Source: Paludibacter jiangxiensis (GTDB lineage Bacteria; Bacteroidota; Bacteroidia; Bacteroidales; Paludibacteraceae). Taken from it: 34,208 nucleotides of DNA. Both the position numbers and the translations under genes were made by a program. The notes beneath the pieces were generated by a model. The model was not told the DNA's origin. It saw only the letters and a list, made by a program, of their open reading frames with translations, and ran no database searches. Numbering within the stretch: the first letter of the stretch is position 1; each line of letters opens with the position of its first letter. The stretch lies in contig CAMBSB010000037.1 in NCBI GenBank assembly GCA_945870155.1, positions 1 through 34,208 of the forward strand, in the 5' to 3' direction. Shown here in pieces: positions 7,956 through 15,248 of this stretch.

Positions 7956-10751
7956 CTAAAATTTATAATTCATTCCAAGCGACCAAGTGCGACCTAAATT
8001 ATAAACTTTATTGTTGAGTGTAGTTGATTTATTTTCGCCTTGTTTTATATACTCGTAAGTTTGTTGAGTCACAAAGTTTTGTGCCAACAAATCCTTGATA
8101 CCAAATTTCAATTCCAGGCTCTTACCAATTTTTTTATTAATAGATAAATCAATAACATTGCGAGGCATTTCGTAAATGTCGGGTATCAGCACCACACCCT
8201 GATTGAGTTGAGCGGCTACAAGAATACGTTTTCCCATAATGTTATACATAATTGAGGCCGATAAACCTGCATTATCGTTTTGATAATACAAACCGGTATT
8301 TAAAACATAAGGCGATTGTCCTTGTAAAGGTCTGTTGCGTTCAGTTTGTGTGTTTTCGAACTCTACTTTACTATAAATATAAGAGGCATTTACATTTAAA
8401 CTAAAGTGCTTTAAGCCAATTAGCGTTTCGAGCGATTTTTTCAACTCCAACTCTAAACCATAATTTACAGCACCAATGGCATTCTCGAAAGAAAATTCGC
8501 TCCCGGTTCCCACACTTACCATTTCGATGGGGTTTTTAAAATGTTTGTAAAAAGCAGCCAAAGTAAAAGTTTCAGTAGGTGTTGGATAATGTTCAAATCT
8601 AAAGTCTATGTTATTAATGCTTGCATCTTTTAAGTTTGGATTTCCTTTTACAGAGTTTTTTTCAGTAAAATCATAATAACTCAATGGTGAAACTTCTCTA
8701 AATTCCGGACGATTAATTGTGCGTGCATAAGCCACACGAACAAGTGTTTTTTCGGTAAAACTATAAGAGGTGTTTATGGAAGGGAACAAATTAACGGTGG
8801 CCTCATCTACATTTACAGGAGAACTAATATTATAGAACCCATTTAATTTCAATCGGTTATATTCAGCTCTCACACCTCCATTAACACTTAACATACCAAT
8901 AGGCAAGGATAATGAAGCATAAGCTGCAGTTAACAAATTGTTGGCATTGTAAGTATTAGCCACATTGGTTTGCTCATCAATGCTGATGACTTTGTCTTGT
9001 CCGAGATATAGTTGAGTAAAAAGAGTCTCAAAATTCAGAGCATAAATTTCGGTATCGTTTAAGGGTCCGAAAGCATTGCGATAAGTTAAACTACGCTCAT
9101 TAAACTTTCGGGTTTTATATTCGCTGTAAGCACCTGCTTTGATAGTTGAAGTTATTTGAGAAATTTTCAATTTACGTTCGTAATTAAGGGCTGCTGTTGA
9201 CACATTTTCGTGATTGGTCATATACAACCTGCCTAATTCATTAATACTTGGCACATTAGGCAGCATATATTCATAAATTCCTGCGGTATTTTCTTTCATA
9301 CTCCAATTCTGTCTATCGGGTTCAATGCGGTTAGCATAGGCATAACCAAGATTCCAATCGAGTTTTTCTTCGGCTTTTTCGTTGAACTTGTGGTTTCCGC
9401 TGAACTGTCCCGAATAAGTAGTACGGCTAGAATATTGATTACTAAAATATTTAAAATTTCCTTGTCTATAATTATTCCAACCATAAGTATTAGCCGTTTT
9501 ATCAACCCCAATCTGATTAACGAGATTTTTAAACTCAAGTCTTGTCCCATTAGTGGCTTGGTAAGCCCAATTGTGTAGTAATCCAACTTTAAAATCATTG
9601 CTATAAACATCTGCATTGTATTTGTACAAAAAAGTAGGAGTTTCAGTATCAGCATCAAAACGCTCGTACATATAATTTGTCATATTAGCGCGTGTGCTTG
9701 ATGAACCAGAGTAATTTAACGAAGTTATCATACCCAATTTGGCACCTTTGCTTAAATTCCATTTGCGACCAAAAGCTGTGGAGAACTTCTGATTTGGTAA
9801 AGTATTGCTTTTTTGAGCTATCCAATTGTTGTTCAATAAAAGAGCGGAAGCATCTCGCTGTGAAACATTTACAGTATTTAAATTGGCAGGAAAAGTAGAT
9901 GGGATATTTCGAGCTGCACTACCTAAACCCAGAAAATCTAGACTTTGTGCAGGCAAATGGTAGCTATCTTTAAAAGTACTTTCATCATTATAACCAACTC
10001 CATATTCTACATTAAAGAAATCGTTATCAGGAATATTTTTTGTGGATATTTTTATAAACCCGCCGGTAGCTTCGGCCGAAAGTTCAGGCGATCCGGTTTT
10101 GAATATCAACAAATTATCAATCATACTGCTTGGAATGGCATCGAAAGAAAAAGCTTTCACATCAGTTTCGCTGCTGGGTGTTGCAGCATTGTTGAGCCAC
10201 ACATTATTATATCGTTGGTTTAAACCGCGCACTACAATAAATCTATTATCCTGAATTGTAACACCCGGAACACGTTTCACAACTTCAGAGGCATCACGGT
10301 CGAGAGTTTTACCAATTTGCTGTGAAGAAATACCATTTACAACCTGAACTGCGGTACGTACACTTTTAAGCATGGATAACTCGGTATCGGTACGTCGTTG
10401 TGCCACCACTTGTACACTTTCAAGTACCAAAGCTGCTTCTTCTAAGTTAATATTTAAAATGGTAGGAGCACCTTTTTGAACAACTACATTTTTAATGCTT
10501 TGTGTAGTATATGATACATAAGATATTACTAAAGAGTATTTACCCGGAGCAACATTCAAAGTATAATTACCATCTATATCGGCTGTTGTTCCATTTGTAG
10601 TTCCTTCAATTAAAACCGCAGCGCCTGTAAGAGGTTCATTGCTTTTTTTATCCATTATTCGTCCCTGAATAGCAGTTTGAGAACAAAGCAATTGACTTGA
10701 AAACAGAACAATAAGTAATAACAAAGAGTGATAAAGTTTTTCTAATTTCAT
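7956..10751 (-). CDS. TonB-dependent outer-membrane receptor, probably phosphate-regulated
   Basis: The 931-residue protein has a signal peptide (residues 1-25, ending LLCSQT) and a CarboxypepD_reg-like domain (about 26-113). A plug domain with PGVTIQDNRFIVVRGLNQRY follows near residues 155-180, then a long beta-barrel ending in an aromatic residue (MNYKF). Such receptors take up a substrate too large or scarce for porins, using TonB-ExbBD energy. The substrate cannot be read from sequence. There is no SusD partner next to it, unlike glycan systems. Upstream lies a Pho-box-like promoter with the same layout as those of the porin and pstS, and the next genes are a PhoR-like kinase and the pst operon. 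I infer a role in uptake of a phosphorus-containing compound under phosphate limitation. Confidence 0.9.
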   Translation of the reverse strand: MKLEKLYHSLLLLIVLFSSQLLCSQTAIQGRIMDKKSNEPLTGAAVLIEGTTNGTTADIDGNYTLNVAPGKYSLVISYVSYTTQSIKNVVVQKGAPTILNINLEEAALVLESVQVVAQRRTDTELSMLKSVRTAVQVVNGISSQQIGKTLDRDASEVVKRVPGVTIQDNRFIVVRGLNQRYNNVWLNNAATPSSETDVKAFSFDAIPSSMIDNLLIFKTGSPELSAEATGGFIKISTKNIPDNDFFNVEYGVGYNDESTFKDSYHLPAQSLDFLGLGSAARNIPSTFPANLNTVNVSQRDASALLLNNNWIAQKSNTLPNQKFSTAFGRKWNLSKGAKLGMITSLNYSGSSSTRANMTNYMYERFDADTETPTFLYKYNADVYSNDFKVGLLHNWAYQATNGTRLEFKNLVNQIGVDKTANTYGWNNYRQGNFKYFSNQYSSRTTYSGQFSGNHKFNEKAEEKLDWNLGYAYANRIEPDRQNWSMKENTAGIYEYMLPNVPSINELGRLYMTNHENVSTAALNYERKLKISQITSTIKAGAYSEYKTRKFNERSLTYRNAFGPLNDTEIYALNFETLFTQLYLGQDKVISIDEQTNVANTYNANNLLTAAYASLSLPIGMLSVNGGVRAEYNRLKLNGFYNISSPVNVDEATVNLFPSINTSYSFTEKTLVRVAYARTINRPEFREVSPLSYYDFTEKNSVKGNPNLKDASINNIDFRFEHYPTPTETFTLAAFYKHFKNPIEMVSVGTGSEFSFENAIGAVNYGLELELKKSLETLIGLKHFSLNVNASYIYSKVEFENTQTERNRPLQGQSPYVLNTGLYYQNDNAGLSASIMYNIMGKRILVAAQLNQGVVLIPDIYEMPRNVIDLSINKKIGKSLELKFGIKDLLAQNFVTQQTYEYIKQGENKSTTLNNKVYNLGRTWSLGMNYKF

Positions 10752-10777
10752 TTGATTATTGTTTCATAATTACGCTG

Positions 10778-10824
10778 CAAAATTACGAATCATGTATTTC
10801 AATTATAATAAGAATATGTTACAA
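10778..10824 (-). promoter_or_regulatory. Pho-box-type promoter of the TonB receptor gene
   Basis: Read on the minus strand: TTGTAAC (10824-10818), TCTTATT (10813-10807, weak) and TTGAAAT (10802-10796) lie at an 11-bp period. Exactly 10 bp follow, then TAATTTTG (10785-10778), a perfect TAnnTTTG -7 element. The start codon is 26 nt further on. The same spacing occurs ahead of the porin and pstS genes. The middle unit matches only four of seven positions. Confidence 0.6.
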
Positions 10825-10863
10825 TCAAGTTAAGCAATAGTTAGTAAGTATTCAGCCCCCCAT

Positions 10864-10877
10864 CCCCCTAAAGGGGG
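10864..10877. repeat. C5/G5 intergenic palindrome
   Basis: CCCCC, TAAA, GGGGG lies within a C-rich stretch (10856-10878) that stands out against the AT-rich surroundings. Short elements with this CCCCCTAAAGGGGG core recur between genes in many Bacteroidota genomes, as I recall. No gene lies between 10752 and 11416. Confidence 0.45.
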
Positions 10878-11089
10878 TGTTTTGGCGCATGTTTAAAAGT
10901 TTGTTCATAAAATATAATGTCTATTTTTATATTTATCAGCAATTTAACTCCATTAATAATAAAAAAATCGTTGTTATTACATCTTGAAAGGTGCTGAGCA
11001 GGTACAATAATTAGCATGAGATAACTTAACAATTAAAATATAATAGAATTTATTTGAAATGAGATATTATATAGCTCAAAAACAAGGAA

Positions 11090-11270
11090 TTAAGATATAA
11101 ACACAAAGTCACAAAGACACAAAGTATAAAACATAAATGTTTTATTTATAGTACAATAACGAACCTGTTTTATAAAAAATACTTGTATTTTTTTCTTTAG
11201 TGTTTCATGTTTTGTATTTTTAATTCTTACAATTGTTTGTGGCTTCGTGTCTTTGTGTTTAAAGTCTTAA
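11090..11270. repeat. MITE-like imperfect inverted-repeat element, 181 bp
   Basis: The left arm 11090-11124 and the complement of the right arm 11235-11270 align over about 35 nt with five mismatches and one gap. Both read TTAAGA, then AAACACAAAG and further CACAAAG-like units. Inside is a second perfect 9-bp inverted repeat, ATAAAACAT/ATGTTTTAT (11126-11134, 11137-11145). It encodes nothing. The element looks like a non-autonomous mobile or extragenic palindromic repeat; no target-site duplication was established. Confidence 0.5.
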
Positions 11271-11365
11271 TATCAATCTTTTAATTATTTAATCGAAATA
11301 AAGTCTAATAATTTACATAAATAAAATATTTTATTGTATACATCTATTTCTTGCTGTATTTTTTG

Positions 11366-11373
11366 TATTTTTG
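11366..11373 (+). promoter_or_regulatory. Possible -7 element of the sensor kinase gene
   Basis: TATTTTTG matches TAnnTTTG and lies 43 nt before the chosen start at 11417. No convincing -33 element and no 11-bp spaced Pho units are found upstream, so this promoter seems different from the three Pho-box promoters nearby. Confidence 0.35.
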
Positions 11374-11416
11374 TAAAACAGTATTATTTAAAAAGGTAAA
11401 TAAAAATCATTTAATT

Positions 11417-12691
11417 ATGAATAAAACAAGTTTAAAATCACATTTCTGGAGATATTACTTACCTGTTTTTTTAATTTTCTCTATCACAGTACTTGCTTTT
11501 CAATATAACAGGGAAAAACACTATAAAGCTGATCTGCTCGACACCAAGTTGGGTGATTCAAACAATATTATCTTCAATTATCTTGAAAACTCAAATGGGT
11601 CATTAGAAAAATTTGATTCCATAATTAGGATATCACCTTACAAAGATATTCGTATAACGGTGATTGATTTAAATGGCAAAGTGGTTTACGACAATGTTAT
11701 TAAAAATGTGGAATCGATGGATAATCATTTAACACGTAAAGAAGTTATTGACGCACAAAAAAATAATAATGGTTCAGATATTAGAACATCAATTACTAAC
11801 AATCAAGCTTATTATTATCACGCCAATCGTTTTGGAAATTGTTATATTAGATCTTCGGTTCATTATGACATGAACATATTATCGGTTTTATCACCCAATA
11901 ACTTATTTCTTTATTTTTGGTTAGTGCTAACCTTTTTAATTATAACTGCTTTATTTTACATGTCCAACCGATTGACAATAAAAATGCAACGTGAACAAAT
12001 AGAGCATGATGCCAATGTCAGGCGACAACTAACGCAACAAGTTGCACATGAGTTGAAGACACCATTGAGCAGCATTATTGGTTATATGGAAACTTTGCAT
12101 AATAACTCGGACATTAGCGAAGAAAGAAAGCAATTTTTTATCGACAGAAGTCATACACAAGCCATACGTCTGAATGAATTACTTCAGGACATTTTAGTTT
12201 TGAATCAGTTGAATGAGGCACCTCGTACCGTTCAAAAAGAACCCTTACACTTAAATAAAATTATTGACAATGTACTTGAAGATGTAGCAATTAAGCTACA
12301 AGAAAATGATATCAAAGTTAATGTATCGTTAGGTGGTGATATTTGGATAAAAGCCAACTCATTATTGATTTATTCCATTTTCAGAAATCTAATTGACAAT
12401 GTGTTATCGTATGCAGGCACAAATACCGAAGTTGATATTACACTTTTAAAAGAAGATTCCAAGTTTTACTATTTTAATTTTTCTGACACGGGTACGGGTG
12501 TTAACAAAGAATGTTTGCCATTTTTATTTGATCGGTTTTATCGTATCGACAAAGGGCGCTCTCGCAAAACCGGTGGCACCGGATTGGGCTTGTCCATAGT
12601 CAAAAATGCTGTTGAATTTCATGAAGGTGTAATTGGAGTTAACAACCGGGAAGGTGGTGGACTGCAATTTAATTTTTCAATACATAAATGA
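11417..12691 (+). CDS. phoR: PhoR-like sensor histidine kinase
   Basis: A 424-residue membrane kinase. I start it at ATG 11417, which gives a positively charged N-terminus and a transmembrane segment at about 13-29; a longer frame begins only at a TTG. An extracytoplasmic sensor region (about 30-162) and a second membrane segment (163-183) follow. The HisKA H-box is VAHELKTPLSS (His211). The ATP-binding domain has the N-box NLIDN (324-328), G1 DTGTGV (357-362) and G2 GGTGLGLSI (386-394). The architecture, with no PAS or clear HAMP, fits Bacteroidota kinases named PhoR. Location between a Pho-box receptor gene and the pst genes supports phosphate sensing. No PhoB-type response regulator gene is adjacent, so its partner must be encoded elsewhere. 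Another sensory role is possible. Confidence 0.78.
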   Translation: MNKTSLKSHFWRYYLPVFLIFSITVLAFQYNREKHYKADLLDTKLGDSNNIIFNYLENSNGSLEKFDSIIRISPYKDIRITVIDLNGKVVYDNVIKNVESMDNHLTRKEVIDAQKNNNGSDIRTSITNNQAYYYHANRFGNCYIRSSVHYDMNILSVLSPNNLFLYFWLVLTFLIITALFYMSNRLTIKMQREQIEHDANVRRQLTQQVAHELKTPLSSIIGYMETLHNNSDISEERKQFFIDRSHTQAIRLNELLQDILVLNQLNEAPRTVQKEPLHLNKIIDNVLEDVAIKLQENDIKVNVSLGGDIWIKANSLLIYSIFRNLIDNVLSYAGTNTEVDITLLKEDSKFYYFNFSDTGTGVNKECLPFLFDRFYRIDKGRSRKTGGTGLGLSIVKNAVEFHEGVIGVNNREGGGLQFNFSIHK

Positions 12692-12788
12692 TTTCTAAAT
12701 CATTATAAATTAAATTTCAATTTTCTATTTAAAGAATTATTTATTCTTAATATTAACGGCAATGTAATACATATTACAATTCTTATTA

Positions 12789-12835
12789 TCGTAATAAGTT
12801 TGTAATAGCTTTGTAATATAATACCAAGATCTTTG
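12789..12835 (+). promoter_or_regulatory. Pho-box-type promoter of the porin gene
   Basis: Three direct units lie at an exact 11-bp period: TCGTAAT (12789-12795), TTGTAAT (12800-12806) and TTGTAAT (12811-12817). After 10 bp comes GATCTTTG (12828-12835), an imperfect -7 element; the start codon is 26 nt beyond. The units cover the -33 position, as PhoB boxes replace the -35 in other bacteria. A separate inverted repeat TGTAAT/ATTACA lies just upstream near 12763-12778. Confidence 0.7.
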
Positions 12836-12861
12836 CACAATCAAAATTTAAAAATAATTAC

Positions 12862-14187
12862 ATGAAAAGAAGAAATTTATTTATTGTATTAATTTTTGCT
12901 GGGTTACTAAAAATTCAGGCTCAGGAAGTCGAATTGACTCCATTAGAAGAAGTTCAACAAAAAGTGGAATCGCATAACGACAATTTAATCAAGCTAAACA
13001 ATCTGAAAATTAGCGGTTATTTGCAACCACAATTTCAGTGGGGCGAACAATCAGCTTCGTTAAAAGTAGGCACAGGAAATACTGATGCTTCCGGAGTTGG
13101 ATTAGAAGCTCCTTTTTCAAGAGTAGGTTTACGCAGAGGTCGCTTGAAATTTACTTACGACGATGGCGGTATAGCAAGTGGTGTTGTACATTTCAACTTT
13201 ATCGACAAGCCCGGATTAAGTGGAGCTACAGTACAATTAAAAGAAGCATATTTAACAGCCAAAGACCCATGGTTCAAAACTAATGCCATTCGTTTTGGGG
13301 TTTTCGATCGTCCGTTTGGTCATGAAGTAGGTTATTCTTCCTCTCTTGTTGAATCACCTGAACGCTCACGATTTATAACTACATTGTTTCCCGAAGAAAG
13401 TGAATTGGGAGCCATGTTAGTTTTACAAGCACCAATAAGTTCTCCTTTTAACTTTTTAAAATTCGAAGGTGGATTTTTTGCCGGAAACGCCATTAATCCT
13501 GAAACAGACAACAGAAAAGATTTTATTGGTCATATAGTTGCTACAAAACCTATTGGTAATTTTGCTAAATGGGGATTAGGTGCTTCATATTATAATGGCG
13601 GGGTTTATCAAACAAACAGCGTGGTTTATAACATGGCAGGCGCTGCTTTCGTAAAAAATGATATAGCAACAAATAAAGGAGCATTTGCAAAACGTGAATA
13701 TTTTGGTGTAGATGGTCAATTTAGTGTAGAAACTCCAATAGGAATAACACAAATAAGAGCTGAGTATTTGTGGGGAAGTCAGCCCGGTAATGCAAAAACA
13801 TCAGCAAGTCCTAATAGAGCTGCTTTACCAGCTCCCGAAGACACCTATATTCGACCCATGAATGGATGGTACGCAATTTTGGTTCAGGATTTGGGTCGCA
13901 CACCATTTTCAGCAGTTATTAAATACGATGTTTATGATCCTAACACCAAGGTAAGTGGAAATGATTTAGGGCTAACTGCCAGTAACACCGGTATTGCTGA
14001 TGTTAAGTATTCTACACTGGGAACGGGAATAATTTGGCATATAAGTCCCGCCTTGCTTGGTGAAGTATATTATGAACTAGTTGAAAATGAAACCTCAACA
14101 TCCTTAACTAACACGAGCGCATTGAAAAACTACACAAGTGATTTAAAGGACAATACATTAACTGTTAGACTTCAATATAAGTTTTAA
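12862..14187 (+). CDS. OprP/OprO-type phosphate-selective porin family protein
   Basis: The 441-residue protein begins with a signal peptide (MKRRNLFIVL to about residue 20, cleavage after IQA). A beta-barrel sequence follows that fits the OprO/OprP porin family: ISGYLQPQFQWG, then RVGLRRGRLKFTYDD near residue 90, FGVFDRPFG near 145, and a C-terminal strand ending LQYKF. Family members form anion- or phosphate-selective channels in the outer membrane. Its own Pho-box promoter and the pstS gene 138 nt downstream strongly suggest it brings phosphate into the periplasm. Selectivity itself cannot be read here. The length is in the normal range. Confidence 0.85.
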   Translation: MKRRNLFIVLIFAGLLKIQAQEVELTPLEEVQQKVESHNDNLIKLNNLKISGYLQPQFQWGEQSASLKVGTGNTDASGVGLEAPFSRVGLRRGRLKFTYDDGGIASGVVHFNFIDKPGLSGATVQLKEAYLTAKDPWFKTNAIRFGVFDRPFGHEVGYSSSLVESPERSRFITTLFPEESELGAMLVLQAPISSPFNFLKFEGGFFAGNAINPETDNRKDFIGHIVATKPIGNFAKWGLGASYYNGGVYQTNSVVYNMAGAAFVKNDIATNKGAFAKREYFGVDGQFSVETPIGITQIRAEYLWGSQPGNAKTSASPNRAALPAPEDTYIRPMNGWYAILVQDLGRTPFSAVIKYDVYDPNTKVSGNDLGLTASNTGIADVKYSTLGTGIIWHISPALLGEVYYELVENETSTSLTNTSALKNYTSDLKDNTLTVRLQYKF

Positions 14188-14231
14188 TTATAAACATTTC
14201 ACACAATTCCTTATATTAAATAATCACTATA

Positions 14232-14278
14232 TTGTAATGCTTTTGAAATATTTTTGTAACATAGACATAGTAATTTTG
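14232..14278 (+). promoter_or_regulatory. Pho-box-type promoter of pstS
   Basis: Three units at an 11-bp period: TTGTAAT (14232-14238), TTGAAAT (14243-14249) and TTGTAAC (14254-14260). After exactly 10 bp comes TAATTTTG (14271-14278), a perfect TAnnTTTG -7 element. The pstS start is 46 nt further. Layout is the same as for the porin and receptor genes. Confidence 0.75.
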
Positions 14279-14324
14279 TTTACAAATAATATTAAAACTC
14301 TAATTCAAAAAAAATAAATAATTT

Positions 14325-15143
14325 ATGAGAAAAATAATAATTCCAATCGTGTTAGCAGTTATATTTTCAACAATGAATATAATGGCTCAAAAAATTAAAG
14401 GTTCTGATACAGTACTTCCATTAACACAAAAACTAGCTGAAATCTATATGAAAAACAATTCGGGCAGTAAAATTACTGTTACCGGTGGTGGCTCAGGAAT
14501 AGGTTTATCTGCTTTAGTTGAAGGTTCTACCGACATAGCTATGTCGTCACGCAAAATGAAATTCGATGAAAAAGTAAAAATTCAAAATGCAGGCAAATCA
14601 TCAAAAGAAGTTATAATTTGCAGAGATGCTTTGACAATTGTAGTAAATCCAAAAAACAAAGTTACTAACCTGACTCGTGAACAACTTGAAGGAATATTTA
14701 CCGGCAAAATCAGTAACTGGAAACAAGTTGGTGGAGCTGACTTGACAATCACAGCATATTCACGCGAGACTACTTCGGGAACTTATGAGTTTTTCAAAGA
14801 ACACGTTATGAAAAACAAAAATTACAAATCCGGAATTTTAAGCATGCCTGCTACGGGAGCCATTATACAATCGATTAGTCAAACACCCGGTGCTATTGGG
14901 TATGTAGGCATGGCTTATGTGACCAAAGATGTTAAGGAAATTCATGTTTCGTTTGATGGTGGTAAAAAATTCATAGAACCTACTTTGGCCAATGCAAAAT
15001 CAGGAATTTATCCAATTGTTCGTCCCTTGTATTATTACTATGAAGTTAAATCCGAAGCTAAAGTAAATCCATTTCTTAAATTTGTTTTATCAGCCGAAGG
15101 ACAAAAAATAGTTGATACTATAGGATATATTCCTTTAAAATAG
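14325..15143 (+). CDS. pstS: PstS phosphate-binding protein
   Basis: The 272-residue periplasmic protein delivers phosphate to the PstCAB transporter. It has a signal peptide (about 1-21, ending MAQ). Phosphate-contact regions typical of PstS follow: KGSDTVLPL (24-32), GGGSGIG (54-60), SSRKM (73-77) and SRETTSGTYEFF (145-156). The LTREQLEGIFTGKISNW segment is at 115-131 and GAIGYVGMAYV near 190. Length is on the short side of the family but domain-complete. It follows its own Pho-box promoter. It is separated from pstC by a 105-nt gap with a strong hairpin, which could give more PstS than membrane components. Confidence 0.95.
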   Translation: MRKIIIPIVLAVIFSTMNIMAQKIKGSDTVLPLTQKLAEIYMKNNSGSKITVTGGGSGIGLSALVEGSTDIAMSSRKMKFDEKVKIQNAGKSSKEVIICRDALTIVVNPKNKVTNLTREQLEGIFTGKISNWKQVGGADLTITAYSRETTSGTYEFFKEHVMKNKNYKSGILSMPATGAIIQSISQTPGAIGYVGMAYVTKDVKEIHVSFDGGKKFIEPTLANAKSGIYPIVRPLYYYYEVKSEAKVNPFLKFVLSAEGQKIVDTIGYIPLK

Positions 15144-15163
15144 GTCTTTTAACTCTCAACAGA

Positions 15164-15205
15164 CTTTTCCAAAGATAAAAAACTTTGGAAAAGTTTTTTA
15201 TCTTT
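15164..15205 (+). terminator. Two mutually exclusive hairpins between pstS and pstC
   Basis: Hairpin A pairs CTTTTCCAAAG (15164-15174) with CTTTGGAAAAG (15183-15193) and is followed by T6, so it is a terminator. Hairpin B pairs AAAGATAAAAAAC (15171-15183) with GTTTTTTATCTTT (15193-15205), a perfect 13-bp stem. The two share bases and cannot both form. Partial termination would lower transcription of pstCAB-phoU relative to pstS; a switch is possible but unproven. Confidence 0.75.
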
Positions 15206-15248
15206 AAACAACAAATCCAAAATGCATTTCCTTTAAAAATAATTTTCA

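Noticed and set aside
11300-11373. Pho-box units before the sensor kinase gene
   Set aside because: TTG-containing words are present, but none lie at the 11-bp period or the 10-bp distance to the -7 element found in the other three promoters.
11351-11416. Upstream extension of the sensor kinase from a TTG
   Set aside because: It would run over the likely -7 element and add a second hydrophobic stretch; ATG 11417 gives a standard membrane kinase start.
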